Shown here: positions 1-8,894 of the stretch, one piece after another | Numbering within the stretch: the first letter of the stretch is position 1 | Layout of the letters: every line of letters begins with the position of its first letter | Assembly: GCA_012719175.1 (NCBI GenBank) | Contig: JAAYAX010000004.1 | Location: 248,001 to 312,000, forward strand | Source of the DNA: Methanomassiliicoccus sp. | GTDB lineage: Archaea > Thermoplasmatota > Thermoplasmata > Methanomassiliicoccales > Methanomassiliicoccaceae | DNA length: 64,000 bases | Direction: 5' to 3' | Program-made: the position numbers and the translations under genes | The notes under the pieces: model-generated | What the model was told of the DNA's origin: nothing | The model's input: the letters and a program-made list of their open reading frames with translations, nothing else | The model's database searches: none

Positions 1-29
1 GCCTGTGCACCGAGTGCGGGATGCTGCCC

Positions 30-341
30 CTATCGTCCGTTAAGGGTTTGGAAGAGGATCAGGGCCGCCTCCGTCGTTCCCAATGCCTCGAAGGTCTCGA
101 GGGGCATGCGGTCCGAGAGGTGGCGGTCATGCACCTCCCCCAGGTCCTTGTAACCAGCTACAGGCAGTCCGCGTCTCAAATAGAATATTATCCGGTATAT
201 GTCAGCGAAGCGGTTGAACGCATCGATGTCCATCTCCTCTCCGAGTCCGATCTCTGACAGCTCCCCGGAGCTCCATCCAACCAGGTCGGCGGTGAGGTTC
301 TTGATGGCGGTGCAGCGACAAGTGGTCATGATCTTCGTCAT
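30..341 (-). CDS. Small acidic protein of unknown function (103 aa)
   Basis: I do not recognise this protein. It has one Cys pair near the start (residues 8 and 10), then a soluble, mostly helical sequence with no membrane segment or signal peptide. It is read away from the tRNA-Ser gene, which lies about 75 bp upstream on the same strand. It could be the last gene of a unit or a monocistron. A partly overlapping frame at 202-396 is much less protein-like. The coding call rests on length and composition only. Confidence 0.5.
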   Translation of the reverse strand: MTKIMTTCRCTAIKNLTADLVGWSSGELSEIGLGEEMDIDAFNRFADIYRIIFYLRRGLPVAGYKDLGEVHDRHLSDRMPLETFEALGTTEAALILFQTLNGR

Positions 342-416
342 TACGTAACGATGACACGAAGATAAAATGGGTGCCTGATTGAGAACGGAACGCCAATCGG
401 AGGGGACTGGGAAAAA

Positions 417-523
417 TGGCGCCGAGGGAGAGATTTGAACTCCCGAGGCGGAGACCGCCAGTGGTTCGCTCGGAGATCTCTTTCTTTCGAGACCACCGCC
501 TTACCGGACTAGACTACCTCGGC
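417..523 (-). tRNA. tRNA-Ser(CGA) with a 19-nt intron and encoded CCA
   Basis: The minus strand folds as a class II tRNA. The acceptor is GCCGAGG paired with CCTCGGC, the discriminator is G, and CCA is encoded at 417-419. The anticodon stem is GTGGT/ACCAC, the long variable arm is GGCGG-TCT-CCGCC, and the T-loop is TTCAAAT. The anticodon loop CTCGAAA gives anticodon CGA (Ser, UCG codons). It is interrupted after position 37 by about 19 nt (467-485), the standard archaeal 37/38 intron site cut by the splicing endonuclease. The exact intron edges can shift by one base. Confidence 0.93.
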
Positions 524-681
524 GTCACTCATGGTGAAACCAGCGATGGATATAAGCATTTTGTCAATGGGGGCGACTATAGTGCATCTGGAAGGGGACG
601 CACCGAAGGCCGTCAGGTTGTCGGCAGGTGCTCTGATTTATGTTGCGAAAAGAAGAAATCCATCCGAGGTATGGACTAGGC

Positions 682-882
682 ATGCGGATCAAGATAGTTC
701 AAGGCCAAGAGGTGCAGGCGATGGACGTCCCGGAGGGCTCCAGTCCCCTGGACATCATTGGACAGCTCGCCCTGAGCCCTGATGCCTTCCTGGTGCTGAG
801 GGGGAGAACCCCTATTCCCTTGGACGAGGTACTGACCGAGGGCGATTCCGTCAGGTTCATAAAGGTGGCCTCGGGAGGGTGA
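682..882 (+). CDS. Ubiquitin-like small modifier / ThiS-MoaD family protein (66 aa)
   Basis: This is a short beta-grasp protein of the ThiS/MoaD/SAMP type, ending in Ala-Ser-Gly-Gly. The C-terminal Gly-Gly is the residue pair adenylated by an E1-like enzyme (UbaA/MoeB/ThiF) in this family, so it may act as a sulfur carrier or a protein conjugate. The phrase FLVLRGRTPIPLDEVLTEGD followed by VRFIKVASGG is typical of the fold. I start at the ATG at 682; an upstream ATG at 640 would add 14 residues not expected in the family. No partner gene is adjacent, so carrier and modifier roles cannot be separated. Confidence 0.8.
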   Translation: MRIKIVQGQEVQAMDVPEGSSPLDIIGQLALSPDAFLVLRGRTPIPLDEVLTEGDSVRFIKVASGG

Positions 883-1166
883 GGCGTTCTTCTGCTATCT
901 TGTTCGATACCATTGGTCTGAATCTTCGAACCGGACCAGAAATGTTTATTAATATCAATACTCACTATCGGGGCGAAACGACTTCCTCACAAGACTGATT
1001 TCATGCTCACTATCATCATCAAGTCTCCCTCCCTATTGAGGGATATAACTAAAACACCAGATTTGCGCCGATGGAACTCGGGCGAATGTCCTGGTGAACG
1101 TGTCGGATAGAACATGTGTTCTGGTCGTAGGAAGATCGTTCTAACGTGATACGAGGTGTAACCATA

Positions 1167-2609
1167 ATGAACATAGATCCTAGCACTACCAAATACATGA
1201 TCAAGGCCAAACTGCAGGCTGATGGCATAGTGGAGAAGCCGGACGTGGTAGGGGCGATCTTCGGCCAGACCGAAGGGCTCCTGGGCGACGAGCTGGACCT
1301 CAGGGACCTGCAGAAGAGCGGCCGCATCGGACGCATCGAGGTCGAGGTTAGCTCCAAACAAGGCAAGTCCGACGGCGAGGTCCTCATACCCTCCAGCCTC
1401 GATCAGGTGGAGACCGTCATACTGGCCTCGGCGCTGGAGACCATCGACCGGGTGGGGCCGTGCAAGGCCAAGATCAATATCCTCAGCATAGAGGATGTCC
1501 GCATCACCAAGAGGTCAAAGATAATCGAGAGGGCGAGGGAACTGCTCACCGAGCTTATCAAGCAGTCCAAGACCACCGGCATCGACCTCACCGAGAGCGT
1601 TCGCCAGAGCGTGCAGACCGAGGAGATAGTGAACTATGGCAAGGAGCGCCTCCCCGCCGGACCTAACGTCGCCGACAGCGACGCCATCATAGTAGTGGAG
1701 GGGAGATCGGACGTTCTGAACCTCCTCAAGTCAGGCATAAAGAACGCCATCGCCGTGGAGGGCACCAACGTTCCCAAGACCGTAATGGACCTGAGCAAGG
1801 AAAGGGTCATCACCGCCTTCGTGGACGGGGACCGTGGGGGAGAGCTGATCCTCCGGGAACTGTTCCAGGTCGCAGAGGTGGACTTCGTCGCCCGCGCCCC
1901 CCGGGGTATGGAGGTCGAGGAGCTGACCCAGAAGCAGATCATGAAGTGCCTCCGCAACAAGATCCCCGGTGAGCAGTTCATGGAGATGTACGGCATGTCC
2001 GGGGATAACGGAAAGACGGCCCCGGAAGCACGTGAGGAACGCGCCCCCAAGGAACTGCCTAAGGAGAGGGAGCAGCGCGAAGAGCCGCAGCCGGAGCCGA
2101 AGGTACAAGAGCGGCCTCAGGAGCGGCAGCAGGAGCGTCCCCACCGTGAGCCCCGGGAGCGCAAGGGCAGAGAGCAGCGTGAGCCCAAGGAGGTCCGTGA
2201 ACCGGTGAAGGAGCTGCCACCCACCGAGCCAGTGGCGGAGCTACCGGAGAAGGCCATCGAGACGACGCCCGAGCCTGAGCCGGTAGAGGATGTCCCCACC
2301 AAGAACCTCTCGGACGCCCAGACCCAGTTCAAGACCATGATAAACGAACTGTCCACGACCTCAAAGGCGCGTATCCTGGACTCAGCAGGCGAGCTCATAA
2401 AGGAGGTCCCCGTCAGAGAGCTGGTCAACACCCTCAAGACCAACGTCAAGGGAGTGGGCGCCGTGGTGTTCGACGGTATCATCACGCAGAGGATACTGGA
2501 CATCGCCGCGGACAACAAGATCGCCACCATCGTAGGCACCAAGATGGGCAACATCACCAAACAGCCTACCGCGGTAGAGGTCTGGACCAAGGAAGACCTG
2601 AACGAATGA
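1167..2609 (+). CDS. dnaG: Archaeal DnaG-type primase
   Basis: This is archaeal DnaG, a Toprim-domain protein linked to RNA-primer synthesis and to the exosome. The N-terminal part ([20 protein letters not shown]) is the archaeal signature. The Toprim core has the acidic motif [12 protein letters not shown] near residue 183 and DGDRGG about 50 residues later. A Glu/Pro/Arg-rich low-complexity linker covers roughly residues 285-385, followed by a folded C-terminal domain. I start at the ATG at 1167, with GAGGTG 8 nt upstream, rather than at 1146. The stop overlaps the next gene by 4 bp (ATGA), so the two are co-transcribed. A TATA-like TTTATTAATAT lies at 944-954. Confidence 0.94.
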   Translation: MNIDPSTTKYMIKAKLQADGIVEKPDVVGAIFGQTEGLLGDELDLRDLQKSGRIGRIEVEVSSKQGKSDGEVLIPSSLDQVETVILASALETIDRVGPCKAKINILSIEDVRITKRSKIIERARELLTELIKQSKTTGIDLTESVRQSVQTEEIVNYGKERLPAGPNVADSDAIIVVEGRSDVLNLLKSGIKNAIAVEGTNVPKTVMDLSKERVITAFVDGDRGGELILRELFQVAEVDFVARAPRGMEVEELTQKQIMKCLRNKIPGEQFMEMYGMSGDNGKTAPEAREERAPKELPKEREQREEPQPEPKVQERPQERQQERPHREPRERKGREQREPKEVREPVKELPPTEPVAELPEKAIETTPEPEPVEDVPTKNLSDAQTQFKTMINELSTTSKARILDSAGELIKEVPVRELVNTLKTNVKGVGAVVFDGIITQRILDIAADNKIATIVGTKMGNITKQPTAVEVWTKEDLNE

Positions 2610-4138
2610 GCGAAAAGGTGGACATCCAGTCGGAGGTGGACCTCAGGTCCATCACCACGACCGCGGATATCCTGATCCCTAGGGACCCTCTTAAAAGGGT
2701 CATCGGCCAGGACGAGGCGGTGGAGCTCGCACGTATAGCCGCCAAGCAGCGGAGGCATCTGCTCTTGGTGGGCCCACCGGGCACTGGTAAGTCCATGATC
2801 GCCCAGGCCTTGGCACTGCATCTCCCCAAGCCCCGAGAGGAGGTTCGCATTGTCCATAACCCCGAGAACCCTGAGAGGCCGCTGGTGGAGGTCAAGAGGG
2901 AGGAGGAGGTGGGCCGGGAGAAGGAGACCAGAGGATCGGCGGAGGGAGAGCTCGTAGAGCCCACTGCCGCCCCCGTCCATGTCGCCGAACGCCTGGGATA
3001 CCGATGCCGTTCATGCTCCTCCTATTCCAGCCCTCAGGAGCGTTCATGCCCCAGCTGCGGGAAGAGCAAGGCGGAAACGGGCGTTCAGCCGGGAAACCCC
3101 TTCGGGGACCTCCTGGGAAACCTCATGGAGTCCATGGCCAGCGCTGCGCCTGGCCTGAACGCGGGAAAGGAAAAGGTGACCACCACCAGGAGGCGGGGCG
3201 ACAAAGAAGAGGTGGTGGTGTTCGAGCGCGCCGGGGAAAAGATCAGGATGCTGGACCAGGAAGCATTGGAGCGCCGCCGGGAGGTGGAGCGCCAGCGGCC
3301 CCGGAAGGTGATCGTGCCCCTGGAACGGAACCCTTTCGTTCTGGCCACCGGGGCCTCGGAGACCGAGCTTCTAGGTGACGTGCGTCATGACCCCTTCGGG
3401 GGACACTCCTCCCTGGGAACACAGCCCTACGAGCGGGTCATTCCAGGCGCCGTGCATGAGGCCCATGAGGGCGTTCTGTTCCTGGACGAGATATCCCATC
3501 TCGGACCACTGCAGAGGTACATCCTCACCGCCATGCAGGAAAGGCGGGCCCCCATCTCCGGCCGCAACCCTCAGTCGGCCGGCGCTTCCGTCAAGGTCGA
3601 TTCCGTCCCCGCCAACTTCATCCTCGTGGCGGCCTGCAACATCCAGGACCTGGAGCAGGTCCTCTCTCCTCTGCGATCGCGTATCTCCGGCGATGGGTAC
3701 GAGGTCCTCGTGGAGACCTCCATGCCCGATGACGAAATCAACAGGGCACGCATGGCCCAGTTCATCGCCCAGGAGATAACCACGGACGGCCGCATACCTC
3801 ATGCCTCAAGATCGGCCATAGATCTCATTATCAAGGAGGCCCGGACCAGGGCCCGGATGATGGACGGGAAGGAGAACGCCCTGACCCTGCGACTTAGGGA
3901 ATTGGGCGGCCTCATCCGTGCCGCCGGTGACCTGGCCGTGGAGAACGGCGATACCCTGATCGAGGAGAGTCATGTGCTCGCAGCCCAGAGGCGCAGCCGG
4001 ACGGCGGAGGAGCAGATCCGCGACCGCTACGGGACCTACATGAAGGGTCTGGGAACGGACATATCCTCGGCGCAGAAGGAGAAATCGCCCTACTACTTCT
4101 GGAACGAGCACATCAAGGACGACCAGGCCTACCATTGA
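2606..4138 (+). CDS. LonB-like AAA+ ATPase lacking the protease domain, with a zinc-ribbon insert
   Basis: The AAA+ module resembles archaeal Lon (LonB). Walker A is GPPGTGKS at residues 56-63 and Walker B is [11 protein letters not shown] near residue 290, with a sensor region and a C-terminal helical lid. The usual LonB membrane segments between Walker A and B are absent. In their place is a charged insert with a four-Cys zinc ribbon (Cys134, 137, 148, 151). The protein ends at 510 aa with no S16 Ser-Lys protease domain. It may be a remodelling ATPase or partner of another protease. Translational coupling to dnaG (ATGA overlap) hints at a DNA or RNA role, but that is inference. Confidence 0.82.
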   Translation: MSEKVDIQSEVDLRSITTTADILIPRDPLKRVIGQDEAVELARIAAKQRRHLLLVGPPGTGKSMIAQALALHLPKPREEVRIVHNPENPERPLVEVKREEEVGREKETRGSAEGELVEPTAAPVHVAERLGYRCRSCSSYSSPQERSCPSCGKSKAETGVQPGNPFGDLLGNLMESMASAAPGLNAGKEKVTTTRRRGDKEEVVVFERAGEKIRMLDQEALERRREVERQRPRKVIVPLERNPFVLATGASETELLGDVRHDPFGGHSSLGTQPYERVIPGAVHEAHEGVLFLDEISHLGPLQRYILTAMQERRAPISGRNPQSAGASVKVDSVPANFILVAACNIQDLEQVLSPLRSRISGDGYEVLVETSMPDDEINRARMAQFIAQEITTDGRIPHASRSAIDLIIKEARTRARMMDGKENALTLRLRELGGLIRAAGDLAVENGDTLIEESHVLAAQRRSRTAEEQIRDRYGTYMKGLGTDISSAQKEKSPYYFWNEHIKDDQAYH

Positions 4139-4618
4139 TCAGACGTACAGCTGCAGCTGCAGGGCGTCCTCTCCATCATTGTAGTAGCCCTTGATCTCGC
4201 CTATCAGCATGAAGTTGAACCTGCTGTAGAACTCCAGCGCCTGGATGTTACCCTTGCGTACCTCCAGGGTCAGCACCTTGGCGCCCTTCCTCTTGGCCTC
4301 GTCCAGGAACTTGGTCATGAGCATTGTCCCTATCCCATGGCGGCGCATCTCCGGCACCACCGTCAGCATCAGAACCCGGGCATGGACCGATGTGGTCATT
4401 ATGCCCAGAAGGAAGGCCTTTATGTCGCCTCCGCCGTCCACGACCAAGAATCCTTGTGGCCAGGCGGAGGACACGCTAGTGAAGAGATTGGGGTCGTAGC
4501 GCTCACTGAGGGTGGAGCACGCGAGTTCATACACAGAGGCCAGGTCGTCTGGGTTGAACGTTCGGAGGTACAATGCCGCGTCAATGTCCCTTCCTCCCAA
4601 TAATTGTTTTCCATGCAA
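4139..4618 (-). CDS. GNAT N-acetyltransferase, RimI-like
   Basis: This is a GNAT-fold acetyltransferase of about 159 aa. It has the acetyl-CoA loop motif R-R-H-G-I-G-T in VVPEMRRHGIGTMLM and the following helix. Next come the strand V-L-T-L-E-V-R and the N-x-x-A-x-x-F-Y segment (NIQALEFYSRFNF) typical of RimI/Naa10-like N-terminal acetyltransferases. The start lies inside the 3' end of the PLD-like gene (38 bp overlap), suggesting coupling to it. It converges with the LonB-like gene, stop against stop. The substrate cannot be read from the sequence. Confidence 0.82.
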   Translation of the reverse strand: MHGKQLLGGRDIDAALYLRTFNPDDLASVYELACSTLSERYDPNLFTSVSSAWPQGFLVVDGGGDIKAFLLGIMTTSVHARVLMLTVVPEMRRHGIGTMLMTKFLDEAKRKGAKVLTLEVRKGNIQALEFYSRFNFMLIGEIKGYYNDGEDALQLQLYV

Positions 4619-6569
4619 TCACGGCCACGGCGAACAGGGGGAGGGCCATCATCTTCCATGAAGATCCTCCTCCTTCACTGTCAGGAGGGACCACTTCCAC
4701 CCAGCACCATGCCCTAACGATGTTGTTACCGAGGTCGGTGATAGTTAGGACCACCGTGTGGTTCCCCTCCCCCAGCCTCACCGCGAACTTTGTCTCGTTA
4801 CTTTCCGGAATGCCGTCACCATCGATGTCCCACTCTATTGTCAGGCCAGGAGCGTTGTCTGAGCATCGGGTAGCATCAAGAAGGACCGGTTCTCCCGACC
4901 TCACCCTCATGAAGGTCCATGGCAGTTCCACCGCGGGGTGCTCAGGATCGGGGGACCAGTCCTGCCAGAACAGGTGACTGAAATATGAGGCAGCAGAGGC
5001 TGACGTCACCACCGCTCCCACCTCACGGTTCTGATAGAGGGAGGTATCCCCCCAGTTTATAGAGGATACAACCACCTGGTCATCGATTATCAGCCCCTTG
5101 TTGTGCATCACCGAGAGATTGTGATAGGAGGATATCGACCTTGCCTCCAGGTCCAGGCCGCGTGCCTGGGCGATGCTGTTCAGCTCATCGGCCACCGCGG
5201 GATTGTCCCCGCCTCCCCAGGAAGAGCCCATGAGCAGGCGCACCTGTACCCCCCGCTCCGCAGCGTCGATCAGCGAGGTCAGCAGGGTCGTCCCCTTCAA
5301 CCATCTGTCGTCGACGGAGAGCTGTTCCACGAGAATGATCTCTTGGGCCTCCCTTATCATGTCCATGAGGCGTTCCGCGGCGTTGTCGGGAGCGACCAGC
5401 GCCGCTACCTCACAGCGATAACGCTCCACGTCCGTCAGTTCCACCTCTGGAACGGAGAAAAGCGGTAACGCAGAGCCTCCATCGCGGGCGGGGGCGGTGT
5501 CGATGAGACCACCAATATCGTCCTTGAACACGGCCTCGAAATACCTGCCCACCTCCCCGCTGTCCAGGGTCACGCCCCAGCCCCGATTGACGTGCAGGCC
5601 TCCGCCCCAGTTCTCAGACATGATCACCACCCTGCGGGAGTCCACGATCATGTATTTGGCGTGGAGATAGTCGTAGCGCTTGTACGACTCGAACGACCTT
5701 AGTTCCTTGACCAAGACCCCATGGGCCTGGAGGCTCGCGCTGGCGTTCAGCGATGCCTCCGAAAGTCCGCCGACAGGCTGGCCTTCGATGAGCACGTTCA
5801 CCTCGACCCCCCGGAGGGAGCATGCTGCCAGAGCGTTGACGATGCAGGCGTCAGTGATCTCGTAAAGAGAGCAGTTCACCGTCCTGGAGGCCTGGGATAA
5901 CTCCCTCAGAAGTCGCCCGACCGCGTTCTCGGGCACAGAGAACGGTTCCACGATGGCCTGGCAGGTCAGCGCGGGGAAGGAAGATCGCCCCGGGGGAACG
6001 ACCGCCCAGTCCGTGGAGCCGTTGGTGTCAGCACCCTCTCTGATCACAGCGTGGCCTTTGGTGACGCTCTCAACGGATGGACCTGTCCATCCTTCGCCTG
6101 TGAACTGGACCTTGCCATAAATCACCCTGTCCATCAGCACCCCTCCGCTAAAAAGGCCTACGTCATCACCATCATCGGCGAGCGTGAAACGGCCACTCCA
6201 GGCAATACCGTCATCTCCTTTCTGAAGACAATCCAGGTTCGGCCGGAGGGAGCTGAAGATGGTCCTATTGACGGTAACGCCTATCGATGAGGAGCGGTCC
6301 AGAACGATGTCCTTGTCGATCCTCACCTCCCCTTCCCCATCGTCGATGGTGACATTGAATAGGGAGACCGAAGGTCCACGGTTGGTGATGACCACATATT
6401 CCACAGGTCGGCCAGGGCAGACCTCGGTGAGGACCAGCCCGCTGAGCGGTTCCGAGACCGTTCCTGTTCGGATCGTGGACATTTCCATAGAAGCGGAGGG
6501 TGATGAGAGGCCTGGCTGGGCGATCGGGAGAATCACAGCCAGCAGGACCAGGAACATCAGGCCCCTCAT
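4581..6569 (-). CDS. Secreted, membrane-anchored phospholipase D-like protein
   Basis: A hydrophobic N-terminal signal (MRGLMFLVLLAVILPIAQPG) is followed by a region resembling a lamin-tail-like beta domain. Two PLD catalytic motifs follow: LHAKYMIVD (about residue 305) and MHNKGLIID (about residue 490), each H-x-K-x4-D. A PKD-like beta domain comes next (WDIDGDGIPESNETKF, then GNHTVVLTITDLGNN). A C-terminal membrane helix ends in basic residues. The expected location is the outer face of the cytoplasmic membrane. The substrate could be nucleic acid or lipid; both HKD motifs are complete, so it is probably active. At 662 aa it is longer than minimal PLD nucleases because of the accessory domains. 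Confidence 0.85.
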   Translation of the reverse strand: MRGLMFLVLLAVILPIAQPGLSSPSASMEMSTIRTGTVSEPLSGLVLTEVCPGRPVEYVVITNRGPSVSLFNVTIDDGEGEVRIDKDIVLDRSSSIGVTVNRTIFSSLRPNLDCLQKGDDGIAWSGRFTLADDGDDVGLFSGGVLMDRVIYGKVQFTGEGWTGPSVESVTKGHAVIREGADTNGSTDWAVVPPGRSSFPALTCQAIVEPFSVPENAVGRLLRELSQASRTVNCSLYEITDACIVNALAACSLRGVEVNVLIEGQPVGGLSEASLNASASLQAHGVLVKELRSFESYKRYDYLHAKYMIVDSRRVVIMSENWGGGLHVNRGWGVTLDSGEVGRYFEAVFKDDIGGLIDTAPARDGGSALPLFSVPEVELTDVERYRCEVAALVAPDNAAERLMDMIREAQEIILVEQLSVDDRWLKGTTLLTSLIDAAERGVQVRLLMGSSWGGGDNPAVADELNSIAQARGLDLEARSISSYHNLSVMHNKGLIIDDQVVVSSINWGDTSLYQNREVGAVVTSASAASYFSHLFWQDWSPDPEHPAVELPWTFMRVRSGEPVLLDATRCSDNAPGLTIEWDIDGDGIPESNETKFAVRLGEGNHTVVLTITDLGNNIVRAWCWVEVVPPDSEGGGSSWKMMALPLFAVAVIAWKTIIGRKGH

Positions 6570-6629
6570 CGATCCTGGAGGAACGAGGAGGGGTAATATT
6601 CAAAACCACTACAATTAACGCACTCTCGG

Positions 6630-7298
6630 TCAGAGGAACTGAACGAGGTCCAGGAGGACCCTGCCCGGTTCCTTGGCCTTGACCACGCCGGATGCCAGGA
6701 GTACACCTGACGCCCCCAGCTCCACCGCCTTGGCCACGTCCTTGCCGGTCTTCACGCCGGCCCCGCACAGGACCTTTATGCCTTCGTCAACACGGCGTAC
6801 CGCGGCCACCGCCTCGCTCACGACCTCAGGTCTGGCATCGGTCACTGATACATCGCCCCCGATCAGCTCGGGAGGCTCCACCGCGATGAACTCGGGGCCG
6901 AGGGAGGCGGCAGCGGCCGAGGTGGCCTCGGTGTCCGTGCACACGCAGCATTCCAGCCCCTTCTCCTTTGCCATCAGTATGGCTAACGCCAGGTCAGCGA
7001 GCACCATGCGGCGCTCGGAGTGGTTCAGAAGAGTGCCCTGGGCCCCCGCTGCCTTGATCAGCTCAGGGGTCGTCCATCCCGTGGCCGCCCCGGGCTTCCG
7101 GGGGTCCATGTGCTGGGCCATCACAGGAATGCTGACGGCTTTGGCCACAGCCGATATCTCTGTAATGGGAGGGCAGACCGCGAAGCTCACCCCCGTCTCA
7201 TCCGAGACCTCCTGGCAGGCCGTCGCCAGGTGGACGGAACGCTCTCCCTCCACCTCGGCATAGGCCTTGAAGTTCACTATTATGACCGGAGTTCGCAT
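6630..7298 (-). CDS. tpiA: Triosephosphate isomerase (archaeal type)
   Basis: This converts dihydroxyacetone phosphate and glyceraldehyde 3-phosphate. At 222 aa it matches the short archaeal TIM. Visible signatures are the N-terminal strand VIIVNFKAYAE (substrate-binding Asn and Lys), the catalytic His in LLNHSERR, the catalytic Glu in FIAVEPPELIG, and the phosphate-binding end VLLASGVVKAK. The start at 7298 is chosen over an upstream in-frame ATG because the family begins just before the NFKAY strand. The start follows the stop of the FBP aldolase/phosphatase gene by 1 bp, so the two form a gluconeogenic operon. Confidence 0.95.
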   Translation of the reverse strand: MRTPVIIVNFKAYAEVEGERSVHLATACQEVSDETGVSFAVCPPITEISAVAKAVSIPVMAQHMDPRKPGAATGWTTPELIKAAGAQGTLLNHSERRMVLADLALAILMAKEKGLECCVCTDTEATSAAAASLGPEFIAVEPPELIGGDVSVTDARPEVVSEAVAAVRRVDEGIKVLCGAGVKTGKDVAKAVELGASGVLLASGVVKAKEPGRVLLDLVQFL

Positions 7299-7299
7299 C

Positions 7300-8442
7300 T
7301 CAATCCAGCTTTTCCATGCGTTCCTTGAGCTTGTTGAGGACCGCGGGACGGGTGGTGTACTCCATCTCCTCAGGGCCGAGCACGGCAGGCATGAAGGGCC
7401 CATGGCGCCTCATGTATATGGACGCCTTGACCGCACCCTTGCGGGCCTCATCCCAGCAGCTGCCGGAGAAGTAGTCCAGAGGCACATGGCATCCGGGCTT
7501 GGAGCCGGGATCCTCGAGACCCTGGAGCTTTCCGTTGCTGACATGCAGCCCTATGGCGCATATGCGTGGGGGACCGTCGAAGTAGACAGGGTCGGAGTCG
7601 GCCACGGAGCAGGGATACCATCCGCCGTAATGGGAGCCGCGCATCCAGCCGGAAACGAGCATAGGGAACATATAGGGCTGAAGAATCTCCCCGATCGCCG
7701 GCAGACCGCTTTGCGCGCGGCAGATACAGACAGGGTCGTCCTTGCCCACGTACTTGCCGGCAGAGATGTTGAGCTTCTCGGTGGAGACCACGGCACCGAT
7801 ACCGATGTCATCTATCTTGGACCATATCTTCTTTATGGCATACCTGGTGGTATCGCCCAGAAGGGTCAGGATATCATAGGTCTCATCGGGCGTGGACATG
7901 GTAACCTTCTTGGAGTCGCACACGTCCACGATATCGAACTTGAAACCCTGGTGTGCACGGGGATCAATGACCAGGCCCGTGGTCGTGAAGGGGTCCATGT
8001 AAGTCTTGCACAAGGGCAGGGAATATGCTGAAGGCTCTGTCTTGTCAGCCATGAAGAAGACGATGGGCTCGGAGCCACGCTCCTTGAACTCCATCTCCGC
8101 GGCCCCCGGCCCCGCTCCCCGGACGTTGCCGGAGAAGGCATCCGTCAGGAGGTCCTGACCGGCGGCGTAGAGCTTCATCTTCTTGGCCTCCTTGGTCGCG
8201 TCCATGAACGCTTCCCAGCACAGTCCGTGGACGTCCCTGTTGTTCTCACCGCGGGTGTGGGTGAGGATGAGGTTGATATCGTCTCCTACGCGAGTGACGT
8301 AGTAGTCATCGATGGTGCCCGCCTTCAAGCCGTCAGCGAGCCTCTCCTCGCACTTCCTCATCATGAGTGGATGAGGTCTAGCGTGACCGCCAACTGAGCC
8401 TACATCTGCTTTTATAACTGAAACAGTAACCCTGTCTGACAT
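7300..8442 (-). CDS. fbp: Fructose-1,6-bisphosphate aldolase/phosphatase (class V)
   Basis: This is the bifunctional archaeal enzyme that condenses triose phosphates and then removes the 1-phosphate to give fructose 6-phosphate. The N-terminus VTVSVIKADVGSVGGHARPHP is the family signature (metal-binding Asp and His). Later come DLLTDAFSGNVRGAGPG and FFMADKTEPSAYSLPL. The 380-aa length is normal. I start at the ATG at 8442, preceded by GGGGAAAG, instead of an ATG 24 codons upstream. It heads an operon with tpiA. A TATA box (TATTTATA on the minus strand, 8486-8493) sits about 45 nt before the start. Confidence 0.95.
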   Translation of the reverse strand: MSDRVTVSVIKADVGSVGGHARPHPLMMRKCEERLADGLKAGTIDDYYVTRVGDDINLILTHTRGENNRDVHGLCWEAFMDATKEAKKMKLYAAGQDLLTDAFSGNVRGAGPGAAEMEFKERGSEPIVFFMADKTEPSAYSLPLCKTYMDPFTTTGLVIDPRAHQGFKFDIVDVCDSKKVTMSTPDETYDILTLLGDTTRYAIKKIWSKIDDIGIGAVVSTEKLNISAGKYVGKDDPVCICRAQSGLPAIGEILQPYMFPMLVSGWMRGSHYGGWYPCSVADSDPVYFDGPPRICAIGLHVSNGKLQGLEDPGSKPGCHVPLDYFSGSCWDEARKGAVKASIYMRRHGPFMPAVLGPEEMEYTTRPAVLNKLKERMEKLD

Positions 8443-8483
8443 GTGCTTTCCCCTATTGTAATGACCTTGGAATAAAGCTTGGC

Positions 8484-8494
8484 GTATAAATAGG
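8484..8494 (-). promoter_or_regulatory. TATA box of the fbp-tpiA operon
   Basis: The minus strand reads CTATTTATACG here. That places transcription start near 8465, some 20 nt before the chosen ATG at 8442. Confidence 0.55.
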
Positions 8495-8558
8495 TTGATG
8501 GATTTCTCATCCATCGATTAATCGCGTTTTTAGGCCTTCCGCCAGACCATGGACAACG

Positions 8559-8786
8559 TTACGAAGATATGGATATGACGCTGACGGGGCAGACATCAAC
8601 GGCCTTTTCAACACATTCCTTGAGGTCGTCGGGCACATTACCGTTGGCGGGAGACCCGTCCTGGTATTTGCTGGCGATCTCCGAGGTTCCGTCGGGGCCT
8701 TCCACGAAGACCTCAGGGCATTCGTCGCTGTAGCATAGGCCACACTGAGTGCAGCCCTCCTGATCAATGACCACCTTGAAGCTCAT
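8559..8786 (-). CDS. Ferredoxin, single [4Fe-4S] cluster
   Basis: This small electron carrier of about 75 aa has one cluster motif, C-T-Q-C-G-L-C-Y-S-D-E-C-P near the N-terminus, and a C-terminal Cys-Pro (DVCPVSVISI). The region between them lacks a second C-x2-C-x2-C set, as in mono-cluster archaeal or Bacillus-type ferredoxins. I start at the Met before SFKVVIDQEG (8786); the next upstream ATG adds a non-family extension. It is divergent from aspS. The redox partner is unknown. Confidence 0.85.
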   Translation of the reverse strand: MSFKVVIDQEGCTQCGLCYSDECPEVFVEGPDGTSEIASKYQDGSPANGNVPDDLKECVEKAVDVCPVSVISISS

Positions 8787-8852
8787 GCTCAGTGATATTG
8801 GAACTTCCTGACCATATTGTCTTCGGTCCTGCATCCTTTTCTTCTCGCTCCA

Positions 8853-8866
8853 TCACTTTTATAGTG
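8853..8866 (+). promoter_or_regulatory. TATA box of aspS
   Basis: ACTTTTATAGTG lies about 30 nt upstream of the aspS ATG at 8895. This fits an archaeal promoter with a very short leader. Confidence 0.5.
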
Positions 8867-8894
8867 TCGGGTTCCATCCCGCCACGGTATCATT

